Source of the DNA: Cerrena zonata
Taxonomy: Eukaryota; Basidiomycota; Agaricomycetes; Polyporales; Cerrenaceae
Length of the DNA: 64,000 nucleotides
Direction of reading: 5' to 3'
Assembly: GCA_038087015.1 (NCBI GenBank)
Contig: JASBNA010000009.1
Location: forward strand, 930,001 to 994,000
Shown here: piece by piece, positions 49,001 through 59,712 of the stretch
How the letters are laid out: the number at the start of each line of letters is the position of its first letter
Position numbering within the stretch: position 1 is the first letter of the stretch
Program-made: the position numbers and the translations under genes
The notes under the pieces: model-generated
Seen by the model: the letters and a program-made list of their open reading frames with translations, nothing else
Database searches by the model: none
Told to the model about the DNA's origin: nothing

Positions 49001-51065
49001 AAATGCATCGCCAGTACTAGGCCCTGATGCCCGACGATACACGTATCAGGAATTTCCACGCTACTTTGTATTCAATGAGCAGAATCGCAAATGGAAACTA
49101 CGACAACAAGGTTCATCGATTGGAAGACTCGCATTCATTCCACCGACAGCTGGAGAGCAATTCTACTTGCGTACTTTACTTTGTGTCGTTAGAGGTCCAC
49201 GTTCTTTTGACGATCTTCGAACTGTCAACGGTATCATATTTTCCTCATTCCGAGATGCATGTGTCGCAAGAGGGTTACTTGCGAATGATGGTGAATGGAA
49301 GCAATGCTTAACCGAGGCAGTTGACATGCAAATGGGCACTTCCCTACGGCAGCTCTTTGCAACGTTATTGCTCTTTTGTCACCCGGTTCACCCTGAGGTT
49401 CTATGGGATCAATTCCGCACCTATATCTGTGATGATCTTCGTCACCGTATATGCTCTATGGGCTATCCCGATCCCAGCGAAGAAGATGTTTATGACTACG
49501 GCTTATTTCTTCTTGAAAAGGCCCTACAACAGTCAGGATCTACGCTTCAAAACTTTCCTTCTATGCCTACATCTCAACGTAACTGGGAGGAACATGGTTT
49601 CAACCGTCTCATTGTTGAGCAACTTTACAACCGAGAAGACGAGCAGGCTGCAGCTATACGTAACATACCTCTTCTAAACCAGGAGCAGCGACATGCCTTC
49701 GACACCATTGTACATTCTGTGGAGAATGAGCATGGTAAATTATTTTTTTTAAACGGACCCGGTGGAACTGGCAAGACGTTTGTCTATAACACGATTTGCC
49801 ATCATGTTCGAAGCCAGGGATGGATCGCGCTATGTGTGGCGTCTTCGGGAATCGCCGCACTTCTTCTCCGTGGTGGTCGAACGGCACATTCCACATTCAA
49901 TATACCAGTCAATGCTCTCAACGAAACCTCAACATGTCACATCAACAAGACTAGCCAATTAGCTACTCTCCTGCGCATGGTACGACTCATCGTCTGGGAT
50001 GAGATTACTATGCAGCACCGACATGCTGCTGAGGCAGTTGACCGATCACTCCGAGATATACGTGATTGTCCAGAGCGCCTCTTCGGTGGAATAACAGTGG
50101 TTTTTGGGGGGGATTTTCAGCAGATCCTACCAGTAGTTCCCCATGGCGGTCGGGAGGAGATTGTTGGGGCTTCTCTTCAACGATCTCCTCTATGGGCTAA
50201 AATCACACCTTTACGTCTTTGGCGCAACATGAGACTAGAGCAAGATAACGAAAGTACCCAATTCTCTGAATGGTTACACCAGATCGGTCATGGTATCCAC
50301 TCTACTATGGACGCAACTGTACAGCTTCCCCCAGAGATGAAATCCCCTTCATTTTTAGCGTTGATCAACTATATCTACCCCAACATATCGGCTATCCCCT
50401 CACCCACTCCAGGCTATTTCCTTGATCGTGCAATTCTTTCCCCTCGAAACATTGACGTTGAAGATATAAATCATGCTATCTTACAAAAGATGCATGGTGA
50501 AGAGCGGGTGTACCTTAGTGCAGATGAGGTACTAGATGCGGACGGAACTGTCAATACCAGCACCACTATCCCTGCGGAGTTTCTTCGGAATATGCCCGCA
50601 TCTGGACTTCCCCCGGGAGAGCTACGCCTCAAGGTGGGAGCCCCTATCATAATTCTGCGGAATCTAGCTCCAGCGCAAGGTGTGTGTAATGGTACACGTG
50701 CAATTGTTGACGACATGGGAGATCGTGTAATCAAGGCGAGCATCCTTGGTGGGACCCATCATGGTAACACCATCCTTATTCCCCGGATTACGATTACACC
50801 TTCCGATACTCAAGGTGATTTCACATTCACCATGCGACGACGACAGTTCCCAGTCCGTCTTGCATTTGCAATGACGATTAATAAATCACAAGGCCAGTCA
50901 CTTAAGTACGTTGGGATTGATCTTCGTATGCCTATTTTCACACATGGACAGCTTTATGTTGCTTTATCACGTGCAACATCAGGTCGTCGGATCAAGGTTT
51001 TGCTTCCAGATAATACAACATATCATACTTCTAATATAGTCTATCCCGAAGTACTTTTAGATTAG
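46043..51065 (+). CDS. Helitron Rep/PIF1 helicase transposase
   Basis: The final exon 46521-51065 is open for over 1500 codons. In-phase upstream exons are 46269-46469 and 46101-46218. The first ATG in frame is split by an intron: AT at 46043-46044, G at 46101. A TGA precedes it in frame. The protein has a Pro-rich low-complexity N-terminus and a Cys-rich finger (CPSC...GMCCNSGKV, about 46927-47020). Rep motifs follow: MTVTCNPQWPEI, the HUH motif PHMH (48315-48323) and the two-tyrosine motif YVHKY (48720 and 48732). The helicase has Walker A GPGGTGKT near 49755, Walker B VWDEIT near 49993, GGDFQQILP, and the C-terminal TINKSQGQSL and LYVALSRA. Rep cuts and joins single strands for rolling-circle transposition and the helicase unwinds. 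All key residues are present, so activity is plausible. Confidence 0.93.
46677..46764 (+). repeat. Proline-codon microsatellite in the Helitron gene
   Basis: CCT/CCA/CCG triplets encode a run of about 25 prolines with few interruptions. It is in frame and probably length-variable. Confidence 0.8.
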
Positions 51066-51447
51066 CTTTTTCAAGTCGGAGTCATTATAATTACTACATT
51101 TGATTAATTCTTTATACTATCTCAGTCTGTCAGTGGTGTTGATCACTAATGAAATATTCTCAGAGACTCTTGATCATGTCTACTTTATATCTTCTAAGTG
51201 CAAAGGCCATACAGTAATGGCAACGTTGTGCAATAATTCACTTATTGCTCCCGATTAATAGGCGCCACACAGTGATCGAAAACTCCTAGAGTCCGTGTTG
51301 CATGAGAAGGAAGTTAGTGTAGTATCCTTATCCTTATTCTCATAGGTTTCCTCATCCCTAATCGATGACACTAAAATGAGGTTTAAACAGTTATTGGTGA
51401 ATATCTTCAACTTACGTCGGAACTCAATGCTTAATAGGATCCCAAGT

Positions 51448-51561
51448 GATAAACAAGCAATGCATGCGCTTACCTATTCCCTAGCGATGAACAAGCAACG
51501 CATACGCTTACCTATTCCCTAGCGATGAACAAGCAACGCATACGCTTACCTATTCCCTAGC
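51448..51561 (+). repeat. Three tandem 38-bp repeats
   Basis: Units are 51448-51485, 51486-51523 and 51524-51561. The last two are identical and the first differs at three positions. Each contains CGCTTACCTATTCCCTAGC. There are no spacers, so this is not a CRISPR array. It may hold binding sites for the promoter downstream. Confidence 0.85.
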
Positions 51562-51641
51562 GATTCGGTCAAGACTAACCGTTGATGTTTCAGAATCCAC
51601 AGTCTTTCCGTCAAGTTCCGAGTCCAAAGGAGTGCAAGATA

Positions 51642-51649
51642 TATAAATA
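51642..51649 (+). promoter_or_regulatory. TATA box of the second Helitron gene
   Basis: TATAAATA lies 91 bases before the ATG at 51740, a typical distance for a core promoter. Confidence 0.55.
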
Positions 51650-51739
51650 CCTGGTCTGTCCTTGATCCCACCAGTGCCTTCAGCGCGTTGTATCTGAATA
51701 CCCAAAGTGATCTTCCTTTCTACTGTCTTCTCGCTCACT

Positions 51740-52852
51740 ATGCCTAATAACGGCTCTGCCACTATCTCTGGAGTTGCAATTCTTGAGAACCCTCGGGCTG
51801 TCGATCCCTCCAAGCCCAAAACCCTTCTCTTTGATGCATTTTTCTACCTCGACAGGGAGAACGAGAAATGCGAACTGAAGCCACTGGTTGCATTACTTCG
51901 TTATTTTAATGGCTCTACACCAACCGGGCCACCATATGACTTTACTGGTACTAGCATATGTTATGTTAATGCTACTGTAAGTATATTTTAGCCCGCACAA
52001 CTAGATTGAATTTCAACTCATTTCACTTTTCAGATTGGTCTCTTTCAAGATGCACTTTACGATTCTATCCCATCTACTACTCATCAACGTGACTCGGATA
52101 AGGGTGGCTATCACCTTGCTGGTGAAATTTTGAAGGTAAGTCTCTTCATGTTTCATTTTGTGTAGAAACAAATGCTTACGGAGTTCCCCACGGGCATCCA
52201 GCTCATTCCAATTCAAAATCCAATGCGCGAAGATAACCAGGACCACGAGGGCTTCAATCCCTGTCATCCCCCTGCTGTAAACGTCTCCGGGATCGCTACA
52301 AACATATCTCTGACGTCCAAAACATTTGATATCAACATTGAACAGTATGTAGGCCTACTAAAGGAGGCTAAAATTTCGTTTTCGGCATCATTTGGCTCGA
52401 AGTATGCAAATCTCACGAAGCCCCCCTTGCCAAGTGCTCATGGTGCTGTGGTAACCATATCTGCAACTGTTCTTGATTCGCTCCCTGTGGATTGCCCAAA
52501 AGGCGAAATCCCCGCAGGTCTCAGCATTGAGATTGACTACATCTCTTTCATATCCAATGCCCCTCCAGCCGTACCAAGGACACCTAAGATGGAGAAATTC
52601 ACTAATGGTATGCTTACTACACTGTGCTCTTCTTATGAGAAATTCGGAGCTAATGCCAGTTTTTTCATAGATGGCACAGCGTCGTCGAAATTTGCCCATT
52701 TTCGAAAGCGTTCTTTGACAGCAAATGTAGCCACTGGTAGTGGGGTAGGAGCTCAGGCTGGACCCAGTACTTCAAGTCCGACTCCCCCTCCGAAGCGCAA
52801 CCGCGTGACAACAAGATCAACGTCGCAGGCAGAGAAGAATACAGAGGCGTAG
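51740..52852 (+). CDS. Second Helitron gene, unknown function, possible OB-fold protein
   Basis: Exons are 51740-51976, 52034-52135 and 52202-52852. Both introns (57 and 66 bp) are GT-AG and in phase 0, giving about 329 residues. An alternative acceptor at 52165 would leave a 30-bp intron, too short. The first two exons are beta-rich (SATISGVAILEN, TGTSICYVNATIGLF). The third has a second similar beta-rich segment (VNVSGIATNISLTSKTFDIN) and a Ser/Pro/basic tail (PPPKRNRVTTRS). Small beta-barrel segments would fit an RPA-like single-strand DNA-binding protein, which some Helitrons carry, but no signature residues prove it. It lies wholly inside the element, 675 bp after the transposase, with its own TATA box. 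Confidence 0.65.
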
Positions 52853-52922
52853 AATGTTAATTGACTATCCCATAATATTTTACATCGGTTTTGTAATCTC
52901 TTTCCCAAAGAGACTTAATTAG

Positions 52923-52947
52923 CGTGCAGCGCACGGGTTCCTGCTAG
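52923..52947 (+). terminator. Helitron 3' terminal hairpin and CTAG end
   Basis: Five-pair stem CGTGC/GCACG with loop AGC, then eight bases, then CTAG at the element edge. In Helitrons this structure signals termination of strand transfer. Confidence 0.9.
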
Positions 52948-53220
52948 TTGATATGACAAATAAAACCTGCTTTTGTTACCACTTTGACCACCTTTACCAT
53001 AATGCAGGATTAAGAGGGAGTTCAACAATGGGTGCGAGTGACATATTCAGGATCTTCTACTTGCTGTCCCAGTGTAAGCACGCATGGAAAAAAGGACAAC
53101 AGAGCCCCTTACGATCTGAGAAAATCCCTGATCTTATGGCCCTCGAAGTTGAACAAGAGTGTTTCGGTTGTCGATGAGACGAGCACCACAGAGGTCTCAA
53201 CTCGATTTACGAAATGAGAG
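52948..53220. repeat. Downstream module, copy 6 (separated from its gene by the Helitron)
   Basis: Begins TTGATATGACAAATAAAA as after copies 5 and 7, with AATAAA at 52959-52964. A plus-strand reading starting MGASDIFRIFYLLSQ matches the readings after copies 5 and 7. Confidence 0.7.
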
Positions 53221-56200
53221 GAAGTAGACAACGACGCATCATGATTGACGTCCTTTCGATTCATTTAATCTCCCATCTTTTTGTTAAATATATCCAGACA
53301 GGCATCGTATCCCGCAGACCCGATGTCGTCTTTTGTAATTCACGGAGCGTTGATGCGTGAACGAAGAGAACTCATTTCCATACCTGGTCAAATGGGCCTT
53401 CAGATTGATTCGTTCCCGAGAAGCCTCCGGGGTCGAATGTTGATGTCGTTGAAGGGCCATACATACACGAAACAGCATTCACCACACCTGATAAGGGCAC
53501 AATGAACGGATATCCAGATCATCAAGGAGCATCGGTCAACGAAGGAGGAGAATGGGCTATGAATTTGAGCGTCCAGACACCAGAGAGGATGGATAGGAAA
53601 AGGGTCTAAGTACAAGCGGATGGAAACGTCTGAGATAATGATGTCGATTTTCGGGGGTTGGTACAGCAGGGATACGGGGAAAGATTTGTTATACGATGGT
53701 TTCACATCTTCCGAGTTTGAAGCTTTCATGGCTACGAAAGCAGGATCGGAAATTGATCTTGTAACTTCTGCTTTGAGCCTGCGTATGCTGTTGATACAGT
53801 TAGCATATCGGTGCGGAGAGAGCGATCCCTGCATGACAAGAATGCTTCCCTCTTCGAGAGTAGTCCCACGATGCTTGCCAGTCGATGAACGTCTGCAAGA
53901 CGAGTGGGGAGAAGAGAGAATTAGAGAATAAGAACAAGATCTGGTGGGGCACTAGGTATGTCGGGATGGTGTGCTCGCCGGTTGGTGATAGAATTCATTC
54001 GAGACTTTAGGAGCCCAGAGCAAAGCGACCGTTCTCAATATCTATTTTCATAAACGACAAGGTGTAGTGGACGTTTAGGAGACGAGAGAACGTACGATAT
54101 TCACGTTCGAGGCCCTGTCTGATGGCTCATTTCTATGTAATCGCTCGATTCTGGCATCGAGGGAATTACACGTTGTCATTGCCGTCTTGAGTTGCGAGCG
54201 AATGTGACCTGTTCTTAATCGTCTAGTCATCCCACAAACGTGGACTCCTGCACAATTGATGATGCAAATGCTCACCAGGCTAAAAGAGGCGAGTCGTACA
54301 TCCCCTTGATTCCGACTGACACCATTCCTAAAGCGATATCTAGCGACTTTGGGGTTCTCTTCCTTCTCTGAGATCTGGGGATTTCGCATACAAGGAGTTG
54401 GTTATTTCGGCGTGTTTCTTGTATTCTTAAAAAACACCATTCTAAACCATATTTTTGATGTCGACGCAGTCCTCGGCATAGTTCGTTGCATGCAGAGGAC
54501 CCTGAGTAGGAGAAGAGGTTTACGTCCGAGTCGACTTGGGGGTTTGGAGGGCACAATACGACGACGACGGGAATGGGTCGTTGTGTGACGGAGGGATTCG
54601 AGCTGGAGTTAGTGGGTGAACGAGTCGTGTCCCCGATTCTGTAAGAGAACATTCCATCGACTTCCCTCATTCTTGGGTTCTGGAATTCTGCTGAGGAAGG
54701 CGCCATGGCCGACGTCCCCTTGATTTACGACCCCACCTTCTCGCGATATCGGGGCGATATCCGCGGCTTCAAGGATCGTTGGCATCGTGAAACGGCCGCG
54801 GGTTATACCACTGTCAACGACTATGAATACTGAGCAAGTCATATCTCCACGTGTACGCGAGACAACTCAATCTGATCGAATTTCTGTAACGAAAGACGAC
54901 TTATGGTTGACATGGCCCCGAATTCATTTGGTCAACGTTTCCCAGTCCACTACTCTACATGCGTGAAGGGAACATGAGGTAACATTGGTGCATTCGGAGG
55001 CTATGTTCCCCGCCGATTTCGTGTGCTAGAGTCAAGTCATTCCGAGTCTGCGAGAATGGTGGCATTGTACATAGAGAGAGTAGATGCTGAAGAACCTTTT
55101 CATCGCTAGTAACGAGTGCATAGTGAGACGAGCCTGCGGCTAGGATAAACCAAGGAGACGAGGAGCTAGGGGGAAAGAGGAGCGGCTTCGTATGAAGTTG
55201 GGAAAGAAAGGCTAATGTCTGTAACCTAGGGTATGTTGATGAGTTCAAGTATGAATCTCCGTATGGGATGCGAAGGAGTATGCTTCTGGACATGTTTCAA
55301 CATAACAATAGAACGTGTCAGCATTGGAGATAAAGAGTGTGAACAGATGTCACCTTGCCTTGATCGAACATTATAACCTACATCCGACTTCCTACATAGA
55401 GCCCACCGCAGAAGTCTTGATGCTGATCGGTGACCTACAATACAAACAACATATACGTCTAGATACACCCCGTTGAACGTTAACGTTCACCCTCGAGGTC
55501 CTGTCTAACGGAATCTTCTGGAATCTTCTGGAAGCTTGAAATAACAATGCGAGTGTGGGATTACGGATTGTATGAGGCGTGAGGAATGCGTAATAGAGAT
55601 GGTGAGTAGGCGTTGCATTCGTCGATATGTAGAGTCTCTTTTGGAAGACGACTCGAGAGCACGAACGCGAGATGATAAGGGTTCGATAGTACAAGATATA
55701 CAAGTATAAAGAGGTGTACGACACAAGAATTGAGAATCAAGGTCGTCTAGGGAGAGAAAAGCAAACTGTGATGCCAGTTATTTGTCAAGAGTAGGAATGG
55801 TTAGGATAGTTGATACAAAGCAAGAATAAAGAGCCGCAACACAGGAAGAATTGTCTCACATCGAATGCTGAATGGCGACCAAGCTGGGCCATGTATTGAC
55901 GGTGAGTCATGACAACGTTGACCTAGAGGTGATTCGAGCTTGAAACATATTTCTCTCTCGAGCCCAGAGAAGCTGAGCGAAGACATTGATTGGGAAAGCG
56001 ACGGCAGAGGAAATGCCACCAATGGATAGTTAACTGAGAGAGTACTGAGGCATTCACTTTGTCGACGGAGATACCGAAACCCAGCTGCGGGCGAAGCAGT
56101 AATCAAGGATCCTACACTCGTTTGGATTTCTTGACCACAATACGGAATGATATAAGCCAAGGGGGTACTTACCCTAGCAGCCACTGTGAATTAGAGACCC

Positions 56201-56249
56201 AGCGGTAAGATTAGAGTACTTGTTGTTCGTTTAAGTTGTCGTTGAGTGA

Positions 56250-56257
56250 CGACAAAC
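56250..56257. repeat. 8-bp target-site duplication, left
   Basis: CGACAAAC, identical to 56796-56803. Confidence 0.85.
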
Positions 56258-56795
56258 AGGACCCCCGGCAATCCGTCATAATGTTATATTCCAGGTGCGG
56301 ACGGATTTGGTCAGTTTCAACCCCTTATGTTATACTCTTTTAAGGACGGATTGGCCGAATTTTTAGCCGATGTTATATCCATCAGACCGACGAAAATGCC
56401 TTAGGTGGTCGAAGGTCGTATCCCTCGAAGGACGGATTGAGAGGTATATTGAAGTTCCCAGCACTGTCCTTCGGAAATGTTCTCTCGTTACTATCGGCTC
56501 TGTTAGTGATGTAACCCTCTATCTAATGATGAGTAGCCGACATGATTAGATTGACCGTGATAAGGCCCATATTGTCAGCAAGCCTTCCTATGATGCGCCG
56601 GTTTTGAGGTTGTATCCCATAAAAAGGACGGATGAACCACACTGTTGAGCCTGTAGTCCAATATCGGACGGAAAGTGTGCCAAAATAAGGAGGTATACCC
56701 CAATTCGGACGTTTGGACGCCGAAACGTAGAGGACGGATTGCCCCAAAAATTGAGTTTTCGGAGTATAACATTGTAGTGAGTTGCCGGGGGTCCT
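56258..56795. mobile_element. hAT-like non-autonomous element (538 bp)
   Basis: The terminal inverted repeats are AGGACCCCCGGCAA and its exact complement, with a further imperfect match around ATGTTATATTCC. An 8-bp duplication (CGACAAAC) flanks it, the size typical of hAT elements. The motif GGACGGAT, or its core GGACGG, recurs about six times, plus AATCCGTC next to the left end. Such subterminal repeats are usual transposase-binding sites in hAT elements. There is no coding capacity. It has inserted about 30 bp before the conserved upstream block of copy 7. Paralogous sites (TGACGACAAGGAACTGGGG before copy 5) lack it. Confidence 0.85.
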
Positions 56796-56803
56796 CGACA
56801 AAC
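56796..56803. repeat. 8-bp target-site duplication, right
   Basis: CGACAAAC, directly after the right inverted repeat. The family sequence ACTGGAGAAA continues from here. Confidence 0.85.
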
Positions 56804-56823
56804 TGGAGAAAAATCGATAGTGT

Positions 56824-56877
56824 CTTATGTAAGCGTCGATCGCAGTGTAAAGACGGATATGGAATGTAAGTAGGAAA
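56824..56877 (+). repeat. Upstream conserved block (DUF6535 copy 7)
   Basis: Full-length block with CTTATGTAAGCGTCGATCGC and GAATGTAAGTAGGAAATG, only 29 bases after the hAT-like element. Confidence 0.65.
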
Positions 56878-57005
56878 TGTCAAGGACCAATAAGAAACCT
56901 ACTTTGCACTGTTCAAGGTATTCCATCGACTCTCAACGAGGCGTATACACAACGATAGACTTGGAGATACTATTGAATTGACAAGTTTTAGATATATAGC
57001 CGGAA

Positions 57006-57018
57006 GTTCACACGGAAC
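57006..57018. promoter_or_regulatory. GTTC-N5-GAAC dyad (DUF6535 copy 7)
   Basis: GTTCACACGGAAC after AGCCGGAA, 114 bases before the ATG. Confidence 0.5.
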
Positions 57019-57119
57019 ATCAACTTGAAGAAGCATCGAAGGAGATCGTGCATGATAACGCATGGTATCCCGGTTCTGGATGACGCCCTCTACTCAGTCT
57101 CTCTCCCCTCAGTCCCTCA

Positions 57120-59710
57120 ATGTCATCTTCATTTAGCAGGCTGCGCAGAAGATCTAGAGAGTCTAATCGCTCGAATGATTCCGACTCTGACGGAAACTCA
57201 ATCCGTGTCTCACCCTCAAGACATAACGACAAAGTTACAGAGGTCGAAAGATCGGAAAATGAGAATAAAGACTCGGGGCCAGACTTGGCTCAGACTACAC
57301 CACAAGTCGGAAGCTCACAACCTCATCAAGCTACGCCTACTCCTCCCCAACAACCGCAAGAAACTGAGGGAACCTCAGCTCGTTCAAATCGTTCAAATCG
57401 TGACTCGGACAGAGACCCTATCAGAGTCTCACCTTCAAGACATGAAGACGGAGTCGCAGAGGTCAAAATATTAGAGAATGAGCATAAGAATTCTGTCCCA
57501 GGCTTAGCTCAGACCACTCCGAAGATTGAAAACTCACAGCCTCATCAAGCTGCACCTACTCATCCCCAACAACCGCAGGAAACTGAGACGAACATGATAC
57601 CAGTCGATGCCACAGTGGCAAGGAACCAGAATCAGCGGAAAGTAAGACAGTCTCCTCCTAAAGATAAGGTGATACTTTTAGTATTGCATTGTATCATTGA
57701 GATACTAAAGACCAGATTCACGAATACAGGAGACGTCTCCAAACACCGAAGACAAAGTGCATCGGGTCAAGATCGAATCCGACCGTACTGGCTGGGGAAG
57801 GATCTCTGATCTTATTCGACAATATGATCGAGATCGGGTAGAGGACGTGAAGGAAGACATCGATACCCTCCTCGTATTCGTGAGTATTTTCGTTGTATTT
57901 GGTTGTTTCTTATATTGACTATCCTCATCTCAGGCCGGTCTGTTCTCTGCAGTAATTACTGCGTTCATCATCGAATCATATAAAACCTTACAGCAGCAAC
58001 CCGAGGATACAACAAATCAAATTCTACTCCAGCTCTCAGCCCAGATAGCCAGTCTCACGGTCTCCGGAAATCTCGTCAACTCGACCATGCCCGCATTCAC
58101 TACCCCATCATTTATCCCGATGCGGTTCTCTGTCCTAATCAATACCCTTTGGCTGTTAAGCCTCATTTTCGCCCTCGTAACTGCTTCCCTCGGGATTCTC
58201 GTCAAGCAATGGCTCCACGAGCTCATGGCACGCGATACTCAGGATCCCCGTCAACAGGTCAAACTGCGCTTCTTCCGAGAAGTTGGTGTACAGAGGTGGC
58301 AGATCTTCGAGATCGCCTCTGCCCTCCCACTTCTCCTCCAGCTCGCCCTCCTCCTTTTCTTCATTGGCCTCAGCGCATTTCTCCACGATCTGAACCCGGT
58401 CGTCACATGGATAGTGACAGGATTCATGATTCTATGGCTCATTTTTTACTTATTCACGACGTTTGCCCCGGCATTCTCATCTCAATGCCCATACAAAACT
58501 CCGATGTTGAAGGGTATTCTTCAGCGAATCCGTGTTGGGAACCACACTTGGCTAAAATCTCTGGCTCGAACATTGCATACCAATATCCCCGATGCATGGC
58601 CGACAATTAAACAACGATGTAAAGACTTACACGATTGGTTGGATACCTGGTTGGATGCTTGGATGGCTTGCGAAGAGACTAAAGCCCGCGAGAGTGACAC
58701 CTGGGACCTGCCTACCCTCGTTTGCTTACGCGAAATCCTGCGGGGTGAACAGCTTGAGGAGACGATTACAGATTGTGTTAGGAAGTGTGGTGTGAAGCCG
58801 TTGCTTCGCTGTATGAGGCTCTTCTCACGAGACGAAGATCCGGTCAATCAAGGGATACTTCCGGATGTACCCCAGGGATTGACTCATCAAACATGCGAAC
58901 TCTTTGCATCTCGCATCAGTGATTTGTCCCTTTCCTTCGCTCCTTGGTTTCTTGCAGATCTGTATCTCAGAATGACTTATGCATTATCAGAAGCATACGT
59001 TCCAGCCACGAATTTCCCGGTACCGCGAGGATCACTACCCGTGTTTATTCGACTCATAAACAAAGACCGAAACTCAGCAGTATATTCTGTTCTCACCATG
59101 TACTCCGTGAGGCATCATACCTTAGAGAGCCATCCCGGACACTTTGACAATCTATTCCCATACATATTTGATGATGAAAGGCAAACATACGGGATTGGTA
59201 AGCTCTCACATGCCCATTCATCTATGCAAGCACTGACGTGAGCTCAAAGGGACACGATTTGTCTCGAATCTGGTTGCTGCAACCAGAGCGATCTGCTGTC
59301 ACCTTTGGAACCAATCGCATGTGGACTCTGACTTGGACATGGATGATATCCTTTGGCCGATTAGTCAAATTCGTAGCGACTCTGATCCTGACATTCCAAC
59401 TGACCCAATTGCCTTCATTTCTACTTTTACTGAAGTATTATATCTCGCTCCTCAAGGTGTAAGACAGAAATGTCGGCATATTCTTGTCGAAGTGATGGGT
59501 GAATTAGCTAATATTCTAACTGTTGCTGACGGACCATCGTACCGATTGTCTCGTAAAGCATGTGTTGAACGGATATACAGATGTCTTTTTGAGATATATC
59601 TCAGAGATACACCATTCGTTCCAAAACTAGGAGATCTAATTCGTACATGGTGGCCTAACTTTGATCATACGAAACATTTGTCGCTTCAGTTAACGCACAC
59701 AACACCGTAA
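57120..59710 (+). CDS. DUF6535 membrane protein, copy 7 (intact, duplicated exon 1 segment)
   Basis: Exons are 57120-57668, 57730-57879, 57934-59197 and 59250-59710, giving 807 residues, the longest copy. Exon 1 is 549 bp against 291-345 bp elsewhere. It contains two tandem versions of a segment of about 65 residues, each with IRVSPSRH and ending PQQPQETE. The first part of exon 3 is closest to copy 6, and the part from about 58980 to 59334 to copy 5. From 59334 exon 4 follows copy 6 (DMDDILWPISQI). The last intron ends AAAG instead of the CACAG of copies 5 and 6, still a legal AG. The core loop HELMARDTQDPRQQ is intact. AATAAA lies at 59725. Confidence 0.84.
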
Positions 59711-59712
59711 AC

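Larger units (their letters stand above)
51066..51739. other. Helitron internal spacer
   Basis: Non-coding region between the two Helitron genes. It holds a 38-bp tandem repeat (51448-51561) and the probable promoter of the second gene. Confidence 0.6.
45628..52947 (+). mobile_element. Complete, apparently autonomous Helitron (7320 bp)
   Basis: The left end is TC (TCTATTATCTATC...) after A at 45627. The right end is CTAG at 52944-52947 before T at 52948. A hairpin CGTGC-AGC-GCACG (52923-52935) ends 8 bases before CTAG. These are the hallmarks of Helitrons: insertion between A and T, no target duplication, 5' TC, 3' hairpin plus CTRR. The empty site GTAAACATTGATATGACAAA is present after copies 5 and 7, and the element splits exactly this sequence at A|T. 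It carries an intact Rep/helicase gene and a second spliced gene in the same direction. Confidence 0.95.
52948..57119. other. Intergenic DNA between the Helitron and DUF6535 copy 7
   Basis: This is the original downstream flank of copy 6, starting with the downstream module (52948-53220). The rest resembles the other spacers (for example 54350-54570 with 38990-39160). No gene is supported. It contains the hAT-like element (56258-56795), the upstream block (56824-56877) and the dyad (57006) of copy 7. Confidence 0.5.

Noticed and set aside
51448..51561. Possible CRISPR-like array
   Set aside because: The 38-bp units are directly adjacent with no spacers, and the genome is fungal.
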